A stretch of 64,000 bases of DNA, from assembly GCA_029821875.1 (NCBI GenBank), contig JALGXW010000013.1, positions 23,587 to 87,586 of the forward strand. The letters are read 5' to 3'. This stretch comes from Candidatus Hebobacterum abditum (GTDB lineage Bacteria > Armatimonadota > Hebobacteria > Hebobacterales > Hebobacteraceae). The notes below the pieces were generated by a model. The model was given only the letters and a program-made list of their open reading frames with translations, did not search any database and was not told the DNA's origin. The position numbers were made by a program, and so were the translations under genes. Of the stretch, positions 32,967 through 42,600 are shown one piece after another (position 1 is the first letter of the stretch; every line of letters begins with the position of its first letter).

Positions 32967-35671
32967 ACCCCTAGCCCAAACGCCCTCGCCACGTACACTG
33001 CCATCTGATCTCGGGTGACGACGATTTCGGGGTGGTAGAGGCCGTCGAGGTAGCCGGCCACCACTCCGTTCTCGACACAGTACTCGACGTGGGTGTAGGC
33101 CCAGTGATTGGTCGGCACGTCGGGGAAGTTGCGCGGGTCGGCCGGCACGTAGTCGGCGAGAGCCGCCTCTCCGGTGGGCGCCACCAGGGCGCGGGCGACG
33201 TAGACGGCCATCTGGTCCCGGGTCACTTCATACTCGGGGTGGTAGCTGCCATCGTCGTAGCCGGCGACGACGTTCTGAGACACCGCGTACTCGACGTAGT
33301 CGAGCGCCCAATGCTCGTCGCCAACATCTGGGAAGGTCGGCGTGTCGGTGAAGTCCGGCACGTACTCGTCTCCGCCGGCCAGGGCGCGGGAGATGTAGAC
33401 GGCCATCTGGGCTCGATCGACCGGCGCGTCAGGCTGGTAGGAGCCATCCACATAGCCGCTCACGACGCCGGCCTCTACGCACGCTGATATCTCGTCGTAT
33501 GCCCAATCGTCTGCTGCGACATCCAGGAAGAACTCGAGAATCAACACAGGCTTCGTCTCGCTGTCGGAGCCATAGGCGTTGCTGGCAGTCAGAGTCACAT
33601 CGTAGCTACCGGCGCTCAGATACACATGGGATGCGTGCTGCTCGTCGCTGGTTCCCCCGTCGCCGAAGTCCCACAGCCAACTCGTCGGCTCACTCAGCGA
33701 GAGGTCAATGAAGTTGATCGGATATCCCACACGACCTATAGGAGGGGAGACGCTGAAGGATGCTGTGGGCGGCCTGGGCGGCCCCCCGACTACGACGAGG
33801 TGGACCACCTGGTCATTGCCCGTGTCAGCCACCCAACAGGACCCATCTGCGGGGTTCACGGCCACGGCCTTGGGCTGATGGAACCCACCTCCCCGCCATA
33901 GCTCCGTCCCGTTCTCTGACAGGTGCACGACCTGGTTGTTGAGAGTATCAGCCACCCAGCAGGTGCCGTCCCCGGCGTCCGCCGATACGGAGTGCGGGAA
34001 CTTGAATCCTCCTACCCTCAAGAGGCCCGCGCCGTTCTCGGCCAGGTGCACCACCTCGTCGTTTAGGCTATCGGCCACCCAACACGAACCATCCGTCGAG
34101 TTCACGGACAGCGAGAGGGGATACGTGAGGCAGGCCTTGCGCCAGAGCTCCGTGCCGTCTGCCGCCAGGTGCACGACCTCGTTGCCTCCGGAGTCAACTA
34201 CCCAGCAGGATCCATCTTGGACGTTCACAGAGACGCACTCGGGCGTGCTGAAGTCCTGTACGAATGTCACCTTCCAGGCTTCCACAATGTGGTGATGATC
34301 CACGAGCCAATGACGTTCCTCAATGCGCGCCACCCGGCCCCCATACGTGTCGGCAGCCCAGCAGTACCAGCGCACTAGCGTCCCCCCGTACTGGTAAGGG
34401 TCGTCCTCGTAGGTCGGGTTAGGGTCAGCGGAGACGGACCGGGGGTACACGAACTCGTCCGAACTCATGCTGCTGACGTTGGGGACGTCGAACAGCAGGT
34501 GCTCCACCTCGTTCATCCCGCTGTTGGCAAACCAGCAAGAGCCGTCTGTGGGGTTCACCGAGACCGAGCGGATCTCGCTGCGGCTGTCAGTACGCCAGGC
34601 CTTAATCTCGCTGGTGCCGTCCTCCGCCACCCGCACGACGCGGCTATGCCCGGTGTCAGCAACCCAGCAGGAGCCGTCTTTGGGGTTCACCGAAAGGGCC
34701 TCAGGTTGGAGGAAGCCCCATGGCCTCTCATAGCCATCGACCAGTACAAGGACCGGTTGCTCGTACACCACCGTCTCCTCCAGATGGACGAGGTGGCTGT
34801 TACCGGTGTCAGCTACCCACAAGGACCCGTCTGTCGGGTTGACCGAGACAGATGACAGCTCGCCGAAGCACCTGCGCAACGCGAGGATCTCCCAGTAGCA
34901 GTCTTGCCGGAGGAGCTGATTGCCCTGTGCATCCAGATGCACTAAGTGGTTGTTCTCCGTGTCAGCCACCCAGCACGAGCCGTCCGTTGGATCGACCGAT
35001 ATGGACTGGGGGCGGGAGAAGCACGGTCCACACCAGAGCACGCTGCCGTCTTCTGCCAGATGCACGAGGTAGTTGTTGCCGGTGTCGGCCACCCAGCAGG
35101 AGCCATCGAGGGGGTTCGCCGCCACTGATCCCGGTTCATTGAGGCACCTGTCGACCGGAGGTACCACAGCGGGATCGTCGTAGCAGCCGATCCGCAGGAG
35201 TTCGGTGCCGTCCGCCGCCAGGTGCACTACCTGGTCACTCCCGGTGTCAGCCACCCAGCAGGAGCCATCCGTCGGGTTCACGGCGACGGACCGGGGGCGG
35301 TCGAAGCCCTCCAGTCTCACGATTTCCACGCCGTCTGCACCAAGGTGTACTACCTGGTTGTTGCCGGTGTCAGCCACCCAGCAGGTGCCATCGACCGGGT
35401 TCGCGGTGACAGACTGAGGGCTCCAGAATCCATCAGTCTGACTGAGCACACTGCCGTCCGCGTCCACGTGCATCACACTGGAGCCGGTCGCCGCCCAGCA
35501 GGAACCGTCTGAAGGGCTCGCTGAGACCGACCACGGCCGCCCGAAGGGACTGCGCCAGGCCTCCGCGACCACCTCGGCTCCGGCCAATGGCAGCCAGATA
35601 GCCGCCAGATACGCCAGCATGCTTGCCAGAGTCATCAATGCGCAGCGGTTCGACAGTCTCTTCCCGTTCAT
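32963..35671 (-). CDS. SLH-anchored beta-propeller protein with PKD domain
   Basis: 902 residues. The signal MTLASMLAYLAAIWLPLAGA follows a short N-region; ATG 35671 has AGGG five bases upstream. Thirteen NHL-like repeats (about residues 45-650) follow the pattern SVSVNPTDGSCWVADTGN then VVHLAADG. Twelve of the 13 have Cys before Trp. A PKD domain comes next (SEPTSWLWDFGDGGTSDEQH), then three SLH domains ending VTRDQMAVYVARAFGLGV. The repeats would form two propellers, a surface platform for binding proteins or sugars. The SLH block is nearly identical to that of the protein at 889, showing domain shuffling within the genome. Confidence 0.88.
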   Translation of the reverse strand: MNGKRLSNRCALMTLASMLAYLAAIWLPLAGAEVVAEAWRSPFGRPWSVSASPSDGSCWAATGSSVMHVDADGSVLSQTDGFWSPQSVTANPVDGTCWVADTGNNQVVHLGADGVEIVRLEGFDRPRSVAVNPTDGSCWVADTGSDQVVHLAADGTELLRIGCYDDPAVVPPVDRCLNEPGSVAANPLDGSCWVADTGNNYLVHLAEDGSVLWCGPCFSRPQSISVDPTDGSCWVADTENNHLVHLDAQGNQLLRQDCYWEILALRRCFGELSSVSVNPTDGSLWVADTGNSHLVHLEETVVYEQPVLVLVDGYERPWGFLQPEALSVNPKDGSCWVADTGHSRVVRVAEDGTSEIKAWRTDSRSEIRSVSVNPTDGSCWFANSGMNEVEHLLFDVPNVSSMSSDEFVYPRSVSADPNPTYEDDPYQYGGTLVRWYCWAADTYGGRVARIEERHWLVDHHHIVEAWKVTFVQDFSTPECVSVNVQDGSCWVVDSGGNEVVHLAADGTELWRKACLTYPLSLSVNSTDGSCWVADSLNDEVVHLAENGAGLLRVGGFKFPHSVSADAGDGTCWVADTLNNQVVHLSENGTELWRGGGFHQPKAVAVNPADGSCWVADTGNDQVVHLVVVGGPPRPPTASFSVSPPIGRVGYPINFIDLSLSEPTSWLWDFGDGGTSDEQHASHVYLSAGSYDVTLTASNAYGSDSETKPVLILEFFLDVAADDWAYDEISACVEAGVVSGYVDGSYQPDAPVDRAQMAVYISRALAGGDEYVPDFTDTPTFPDVGDEHWALDYVEYAVSQNVVAGYDDGSYHPEYEVTRDQMAVYVARALVAPTGEAALADYVPADPRNFPDVPTNHWAYTHVEYCVENGVVAGYLDGLYHPEIVVTRDQMAVYVARAFGLGV

Positions 35672-35842
35672 CTCGCCCTGCCTCTCTCTACCCATGTGAC
35701 GCCCGCCGACGGCCCCCTCACGAATACGCCACCGGCCGCCCGAGTTGGCATCGTGACACCCCCGCCCACGGCCCTGCGGGCGGACCGGGGACCACCTCGT
35801 GCAGCCACCTCGCACACGGTATCCGCCAGCAGGTCAGATAGG

Positions 35843-36835
35843 CTACCGGTCACGGTAGTGATCGTAGACGTACCTGATGATCTCGACAGGTCTATCCAGC
35901 TTGTTATGTCGGGTCAACTCGACGAGATTCCCTTCGGAATCGTAGCGAAAGGTGGTCCTCATGGTCAGGTCGGCGGCGGGGTAGGCCTGGCGCATCTCCG
36001 TGATGCTCCCACGTTCATCGTAGGAGTATGACGAGAGAGAAACGACGCGGCCTTCCCCATTGAACGCAGCCACTTCGGTTGGATTCCCCGCGGCGTTGTA
36101 GGCGTAGGTCGTCCGCGCCAGCACGCGCCCCTCGGCATCAGCCGTGACCTGTTCCGTCGGCCTGCCGCTCGCATCATGGGCCGACACTGTGGTGGACAGA
36201 GTGCTCTCCCCGCCCGGGCCCTGGACGACGGTCCGACTGACGTTGCCATCGGGATCATACTCGAAGGTCACCCCGTTCAGCACATACCCCTCGAACGTCA
36301 CGGTGCTCACTTTCACCGGCCGGCCGCTCGCGTCGCATTCGTACTTGACCGTTGGGCCGCGGGTCCCGTCCTCCCGGTAAGTGATCGCCTCGAAGAGGCG
36401 GCCGTCGTCGTCATAGTGGAAGGTCATCCTGGCGATGCCGGGCAGCTGCCTCCGGGAGTACACGGCTTCCGCGATGCGTCCGTTCGCGTCATATCTGTAT
36501 TCCGAGGGGCCCGGGATCACCCCATCCTGTCCGAGCGCGGTGCGCAGGGTCGCGTTTCCCGTACGGTCGTACTCCATGAACAGGATCTCGGTCCCCTTCC
36601 CCTCAGTGCCGTCGGCGCCAACCGGATAGCGCCAGACAGCCACCGACTTGATGCCGGACTCCCGGATTTGATCTCGGGGCATCGGTGGGGCCAAATCGTG
36701 TCGCTGGCGCCCCTCGAGACCGAGCTGGCCAGGCAGCATCTGTGCCTCAGCAGGCCAAGCAAGGGCAAGTGCCGAGATGATCAGCCACATCCAGGGAACC
36801 AGTGTCATTGAACGCTTCGCTCTCGAAGGGCTCAT
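35843..36835 (-). CDS. secreted YD-repeat (RHS-like) protein
   Basis: 330 residues with signal MTLVPWMWLIISALALAWPA. About eight YD repeats follow (YRYDANGRIAEAVY, FHYDDDGRLFEAI, FEYDPDGNVSRTV, YAYNAAGNPTEVA, YSYDERGSITEMR, FRYDSEGNLVELT). ATG 36835 has GGAGG six bases upstream, while the longer frame to 36943 overlaps the upstream gene. It lacks an RHS core and toxin domain, so it is a short surface or periplasmic YD protein. It lies 97 bases downstream of the peptidase-G2-like gene and is probably co-transcribed. Confidence 0.8.
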   Translation of the reverse strand: MSPSRAKRSMTLVPWMWLIISALALAWPAEAQMLPGQLGLEGRQRHDLAPPMPRDQIRESGIKSVAVWRYPVGADGTEGKGTEILFMEYDRTGNATLRTALGQDGVIPGPSEYRYDANGRIAEAVYSRRQLPGIARMTFHYDDDGRLFEAITYREDGTRGPTVKYECDASGRPVKVSTVTFEGYVLNGVTFEYDPDGNVSRTVVQGPGGESTLSTTVSAHDASGRPTEQVTADAEGRVLARTTYAYNAAGNPTEVAAFNGEGRVVSLSSYSYDERGSITEMRQAYPAADLTMRTTFRYDSEGNLVELTRHNKLDRPVEIIRYVYDHYRDR

Positions 36836-36932
36836 CCCAATCCTCCACTGGGCGCAGAAGAACGGCGGCGGACAAGGGGAACCGTCCGAGCCCTCCCGCA
36901 GTTGCTCCCGCCCTACGCGGCTCTCGGGCGCT

Positions 36933-38561
36933 CTAACCTGCACCGGGCCCGCCTTCGGCCGCGCAGGCGGCCGTCTGTCGATGGGCGCTCTCCGACTGCG
37001 GGGCTTCGAGAACGGTCTGCCTCAGAGTCGCGATGTCCGCACGCAGCGCGTTCAGCTCCGCCAGCGATGCTCTCGCTGCTTCCCTGTTGTGCGCGACCTG
37101 GGCTCGCAGAGCGGTGAGCTCGTCCTCCTGCTTCTTCACCAGTGTGGCGACGTCTCCCGAGCCTAACCCGACGGCGACTCTCACATACTTCAGCCCTGCA
37201 TCTGGAGAGGACTGCCAGGCGCGGCCGACGATCTTGGAGAATTCGTCGGCGGTCATCATCTCCGGCGACACCGCAACGCCGGTGCCGTCCTCCAACCCGG
37301 AGGGGATGATGTAGTCGCCCTCTCTGACCGGCCCGATGACCTTCACAGAGACCTGCCCGAGCAGAGACACCTTTTCGAAGAGGTGCTCCTTGCCTTCTGT
37401 GGGCATGTTCCCCACTACGGCGGGCGCGGCGGAGACGACGAGGAACTGCCGCGCGCCAGCGGTCCTCTTCGTGATTCTGTCGCCGAAGACGCCGACGATG
37501 TCCCCGGGCGCTACCTCTTCGCTCTCGCGCAGTCGCTCGAGGTACTCTGCGTAGTCGGCGCCCCCCGATTCATAGCTCACGCCGACGTTCACGAAGGCCT
37601 CCGTAGTCGTGGCCCCCTGGTAGACGACAGAAGCACCAAGGGAGATGAAGTCAGAGACATCTTTGTCGCTGCCAACTGCGCTCTCAATGATGGCCGCTGC
37701 GAGTGCCACGATTTGCGCGGCCCAGAAGATGTTCTCGACTATCATGTCATAGGAGAACAGCAACTCATCCCACGTCTGCCCTTCGATCCTTCCCACCGCA
37801 TTGCCGCCGCGGTCGAAGAAGGTGACGAAGTTGTTGTCGCCGCTGGGAGTGGACCGGTCGACGCTGATCGCGATCCCTTGGTCCACCGCATCGACGACGA
37901 GAGCATGGCCGAGTGGGATCGCGCCGTCCCCTGCCCGGGTGCTGTGGATCATGACCTGACCGTCGCCGGAGACAAGGAAGTCACCGGTATCGCCTATCAC
38001 CCGCAGCGAGTGTCCTGGCACCGGGGTGTCAATCAGGACTTGGCCGGTATTGGAGACACTGAGACTCCCTACGTCTCCGGCGGCCACGAGCGGGAATCCG
38101 AACACGGGGCTGTAGATCTCGACCTGGCCGTCGTTGGAGACAGTGAGACTCCCGACATCCGGTGTCACCCGGAACGGATAGGCGAGGGGGATCCAGGGCT
38201 CGCGTTGGTCTGCACGCACCCAGAGATCCGTGTAGAGCTCGACCCTGCCGGTCGCCCGGCCGTCCGAGTTCCCCTGAGGATCGAGGGTGTTCCCAATGAT
38301 CCGGAGACGCTCCTGGTTCGCAGTCCGGATCGCCAGGCTGGCGGCATCGGTGGTTCCCAGGAAGTCATGGGCCGGGTCCGTACGCCGGTTCCCAAACAGC
38401 GACCATGGCTGCGCGGGCACTCCCGGCCTGCTCCCCCTGTCGATTTGTGCCGCTGCAGGCGAGCCAGCGACAAGCCCCGCGATTACAGTCAACGCCAACA
38501 GCGGTGCTACGCTCTGCGCCCTCGACGCCAACACTGATACGACGCGCTGCACTGTCGACAT
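36933..38561 (-). CDS. secreted protein with peptidase-G2/autocleavage-like domain and C-terminal coiled coil
   Basis: 542 residues. A signal peptide (LLALTVIAGLVAGSPAAA) is followed by repeated strands of the type VGSLTVSNDGQVEIYSP (residues 120-200). A block containing GGADYAEYLERL, APGDIVGVFGDRITKRT and FLVVSAAPAVVGNMP resembles the intramolecular-chaperone/peptidase G2 domain of phage tail-spike and related surface proteins. A heptad-like coiled coil (residues 480-525, LTALRAQVAHNREAARASLA) ends it. ATG 38561 follows AAGGAAG. In phage proteins this domain trimerises and cleaves itself; whether it does so here is unknown. No phage genes surround it. Confidence 0.7.
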   Translation of the reverse strand: MSTVQRVVSVLASRAQSVAPLLALTVIAGLVAGSPAAAQIDRGSRPGVPAQPWSLFGNRRTDPAHDFLGTTDAASLAIRTANQERLRIIGNTLDPQGNSDGRATGRVELYTDLWVRADQREPWIPLAYPFRVTPDVGSLTVSNDGQVEIYSPVFGFPLVAAGDVGSLSVSNTGQVLIDTPVPGHSLRVIGDTGDFLVSGDGQVMIHSTRAGDGAIPLGHALVVDAVDQGIAISVDRSTPSGDNNFVTFFDRGGNAVGRIEGQTWDELLFSYDMIVENIFWAAQIVALAAAIIESAVGSDKDVSDFISLGASVVYQGATTTEAFVNVGVSYESGGADYAEYLERLRESEEVAPGDIVGVFGDRITKRTAGARQFLVVSAAPAVVGNMPTEGKEHLFEKVSLLGQVSVKVIGPVREGDYIIPSGLEDGTGVAVSPEMMTADEFSKIVGRAWQSSPDAGLKYVRVAVGLGSGDVATLVKKQEDELTALRAQVAHNREAARASLAELNALRADIATLRQTVLEAPQSESAHRQTAACAAEGGPGAG

Positions 38562-38718
38562 AACCACGCTTCCTTTCCCGCCAGAGTGCCCGTCTCTCAT
38601 CTAGTCGCCGAGCTGAGCCCGTCGGCTCGGGCCGGAGCATAGACCCGCGCGGAGGGCCAGGCCGAACTCGCCGTCATGTCGCCTGGGGGCTCGCAGGGAT
38701 TACGTCACGAGCAGGATA

Positions 38719-38742
38719 CGGGTTCTCGGAGACGAGAACCCG
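38719..38742. terminator. 10-bp perfect stem with GAGA tetraloop
   Basis: CGGGTTCTCG-GAGA-CGAGAACCCG lies upstream of the peptidase-G2-like gene, about 160 bases from its start. No T-run follows on either strand, so it may be a structured leader element or operator rather than a terminator. Confidence 0.45.
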
Positions 38743-39566
38743 ACACCGCGGATGTTCGGTAGGTTCAGCGAGAGCGAGGAGTGGTAGCGGTGCGGAACGG
38801 CGAGCGCGTCTGTTGCTGGGAAGGTGAACCGGTCCGTTCCCTACCTGAGCTGGTCCCTTGGCTGGCATTGTATTCTCCCACTGCCGGGCCGTCGAGTCTG
38901 CTCTTGAGTCCACGGAGCTTCTGCGCGCTGCGAGGAGATGTGCCGAATCGCGGCCAAAAGGTTCGAGGGCCACGGTCTGCGGTGGTAGAATAAGCGCACA
39001 AGATGCCATCGCTGGACGCTATGGACGAGCCCTGAGAAGACTGGGAAGTGCCTAGCAGAAGCGAGTGCCCGAGTTTCCTCGAAGACCCGTCTCAGTTCTG
39101 GTAGCGTAGGCCCGTTTCGTCGGAATGCATAACGCGCTGCCTGGTGTCCTCGTACGGCGTTGGGGCTTGCCGCGAGGCAAGGGAGGCGGGTAGCTCGTCG
39201 CACAGTGGGGGGCGCAGTACCCTCCACTCGGGCTCCAACTGTCCAACCGTCGTCGGGCGCAACGGTGTCCGCGGCGGCCACCCCTGAGGGGCGAGGGCGC
39301 CGTGTCCATCAGCATGTACCGGCGGGCGATCCCTTCCAGAACGCCCAGGCAGAGAGCCTTTCTGAAATCCTGAAGCACGAGGATGGGAACCCGGCCCAGT
39401 GCCGGAGCTTTGGAGAGGGGGCAGGATCCCAAGCCCTAGAGACGACGCGCAGCCGCCGGTGGGTATGGCGACTGCCCGTTGAGGCCGTCGGAAGGGCACT
39501 AGACGCACTTTTGGGAAGAGGCGAAGCTCCGCTTGAGGCCCCTCGCGCGGTCCCGTAGACCCCGTT
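38743..39566. other. gene-poor region around a decayed transposase
   Basis: Apart from the IS3-like fragment (see separate entry), no intact gene is visible. Long open frames here change composition abruptly and have no ribosome sites. Confidence 0.45.
39180..39390 (+). pseudogene. IS3-family-like transposase (integrase core) remnant
   Basis: The frame GDPFQNAQAESLSEILKHED matches the third catalytic-Glu region of rve/DDE integrases (G.PY.NA.AESF..TLK.E). The expected preceding SISM lies in another frame, and a GAQY block (compare GVQY) upstream is degenerate. At least one frameshift and loss of the rest make it inactive. It is the clearest transposase trace in the window. Confidence 0.65.
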
Positions 39567-39641
39567 AGGTCGCAGGTTGGAAGCGGGGTCGTAGTGAGAT
39601 AGTAAGCTCTCTGTTGCGACCCCGATACATACCTGCGACCT
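39567..39641. repeat. 75-bp nested inverted repeat beyond the beta-helix gene
   Basis: AGGTCGCAGGT (39567-39577) pairs with 39631-39641, and CGGGGTCG (39584-39591) pairs with 39617-39624. Each is separated by a six-base symmetric internal loop, and a further GAGA/TCTC pairing is possible in the 25-base centre. It starts 24 bases past the stop of the minus-strand gene at 39666, so it may cap that transcript; it may also be an element end. Confidence 0.7.
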
Positions 39642-39665
39642 CGTGCACTCCCATTCCCGACCTCC

Positions 39666-42600
39666 TCACAGCATCAGCCCAAAGCCCCTCGCGATGTAGA
39701 CCGCCATCTGATCGCGGGTGACGACGATCTGGGGGCGGTAGTAGCCCTCGGGGTAGCCCGGGACGATGCCACGCGAAGCGGCGTACTCGATATGTCGGTA
39801 CGCCCAGTGGTCGGCCGATACGTCCGCGAAGGTTGGCGGCGGCTCCGGGGATGGGATTCCCGCATCGCCTGGGGGTGCCGCCGTGGCGCGAGCGACGTAG
39901 ACGGCCATCTGGCCCCGGTCCACAGTCGAGGCCGGCCGGTAGCTGCCATCGGGGTAGCCCTGCACGACTCCGTGAGAGGCAGCATACTCGATGTGCCGGT
40001 AGGCCCAGTGGTCGGCGGGCACATCAGTGAAGGTTGGTGGTCCCGGGTCTGGGATGGCGGCATCGCCAGAGGGCGTGACGAGGCCGCGTGCCACATAGAC
40101 CGCCATCTGGGCTCGAGTCACTTGGATGTCGGGACGGTAGAGACCATCCGGATAGCCCGCCACGATGTTGTCGGTCGCGCAGGCGATGACCTCCAGAGCT
40201 GACCAGTGCTGTGGCGGCGGGAGCAGCGGCACGTCGGGGAAGGCGACCCAAATGTGACGCTCCTTCTCCCTGCTGCTAGAGCCTTCGGCGCCGCTCGCAG
40301 TCAACGACACCGTGTAGTAGCCTACCTCGGTATAGCCATGGCTGGGGTCTTGCTGGGAGGAGCCGCCGCCGTCGCCGAAGCTCCACAGCCAGGAGGTGGG
40401 CTGGGCCGCGGACAGGTCGGTGAAGCTCACGGTAAGCGGAGCCGGGCCGCAGGTGGGTAGGGCAGAGAAGTCGACCAGTGGGGTGGAGGTCTGCCTGAGG
40501 TTGATGTTGTCGATGTAGAACGTGGCGTCCCACGTCGCCATGCCACTCCAGCCGTACCAGCTCAACGTCCGGAAGTCGGCGTCACAGGGCAGATCGTCGA
40601 AGCGAAGGGGCGCGGCCAGCCCGGGCCAGTCCGCGATCAGGGCCCACTTTCCGTCGGCGAGGTCCCCGGTGCCGCAGACAATGACGAAGTGCATCCACGT
40701 CCCGTAGGGTATCTGGAAGAGCTGCTCCCCTCCGGCCCAGGCCCAGCCGTCGGTCCTCATCCAGAGGCTGGGGCCCGTGGCATAGGGCAATCCCGTCGGC
40801 CAGTCGCGCCATTCGTGCACGCCGTAGGCGCCCGCTTCGAGACGCCAGGCGAAGCTGCCCGACAAGAGGCCCTCGGACAGGCCCGCCTCGGGGACATAGT
40901 AGATATGTGGATTGAACTCGTACGTCTGTCCCGGCCCATCGATGAACTTCAGGCTGTGAACCCCGGAGGAGGCCGTCTCATCGGTGACGCGGACTGTTGC
41001 CTGGGCATTCTCCTCCCACACGATGGCGCGCCGCGGCCCCTGGCCCACACGTGTGTACTCGAAATCATCAACGATGGGCCGAGGAGGCGGGGCCTCGGGG
41101 AACGCCCGCGGAAGAGGCTCTGTGGTCAGAGGGTCGCGAGGGGCCGTCGTTCGACCCGCGGTGCTGAGGTCGAAGGGCTGAAAGCCCAGCCCCAAGGCCG
41201 GCGAGCCGGGTTGGAGGGCGAAGTCGTACTGCGCGGGGTCCACGAAGAGCGGGTCGGCGATGAGCGAGTTCAGGTCCTGGCCTCGCTCATTGCGCCACTG
41301 ATCCAGCGTCAGTCCGTCGAAGGTCACCGGCCCGCCACTGGCATCCCAGTAGCAGTTGTAGTCGAGGGCGTAGTTGCCTCCCGTCCAGGTCCAGTCCCCG
41401 CCCAACAGACTGCCCTGTTCGTAGTAGACGATGTTGTGGTCAAAGGTGAGCGAGAGGTGATCCTCGGACCGGGTGCGGGCCACCTGCTGGAGGGCATCGA
41501 AGGCCAGGATGTTGTTGGTGACGCGGTTGTTCTGGCCGTAGTGCTGGTGGAAGCCGCCGCCGCGGGTGTTGTAGACGAGGTTGTTCTCGGCCACGATGTC
41601 GGAGGAGCCCTCATCGAAGTAGATACCCCAGCCGCCATAGTAGAAGCCGCTCACGTCGTAGAAGCGATTGCAGCGGATGGCGGTGCCGGGGGAGGGGCCG
41701 AGGGTGTAGATGCCGCCCATGTCGCTCAACACCTGCTGGCCGATGAGATGCACGTTGTTGTACTCGACGGCGTTGTTGCTGCAGAGGCTGGGACCATAGC
41801 CCCATGTCCAGCCCAGGGACAGGCCGGAGTAGTAGAAGTCCCAGATCTCGTTGTGTTCGATGCGGTTGTCCGGCGACTGACCCACCCAGACGCCCACCGC
41901 GGCCGGGTGTATGCGACCACCATGGGTGATGGAGCAGTCGCGGACGACATTGCCGCGGGCCGCATTGGCCGTGTCGGCCGGGATCTCCATCTCCCCGATC
42001 TTCACGCCGCCGGCGCCAAGATCTGTGAGGTCGCAGTCCTCGACGCGGTTATCTCTGCATCCCCCGGCCAGCTCAATGGCATAGTCACCGACCTGTTTGA
42101 CGGTGCAGCCTTCGAAGGCGCAGTTGCGCGTGCCGGTGGCCACTATCGCCCCGGGCAGGATCGACTCGGCCTGCCACCAGACGTACCCCTGAGACGGGAT
42201 GACCCAGTTGGTGTGCGCGAAGGCCAGATCTCTGAAGGTGATGTTCTCCACCCACGCGCCGGCGCCGGCGTTGCCGCTGAACTGGACGAGTCGGTCGAGG
42301 CGCGGGGCGATGATGACGGACTCGGCGAGGCCCTCGCCTGGCATTGGGATATAGGTCAGCACACCGGTGTTGTTGTCGAGGTACCACTCTCCCGGTTCGC
42401 TCAGGGCCTCGCGCACGTTCTCGACGATGTAGCGCCGGCCCTCGGCCAGGTCCCACCAGGGCGCTACCGGGGCGAGGGTGGGGCCGGTGAAGGTGACGGC
42501 ACGTTCGAACTCGTCCACCGACGCGATGCGAAGCCGGTCCATGAGCCAGTAGTGGAAGACCAACACCTCTACATCGTTGAGGTTGTGCCAGTTGGCGCGG

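Noticed and set aside
33800..35560. Tandem repeats considered as a CRISPR array
   Set aside because: The repeats are coding, about 100-150 bases apart in a propeller gene, with no constant direct repeat and no spacers.
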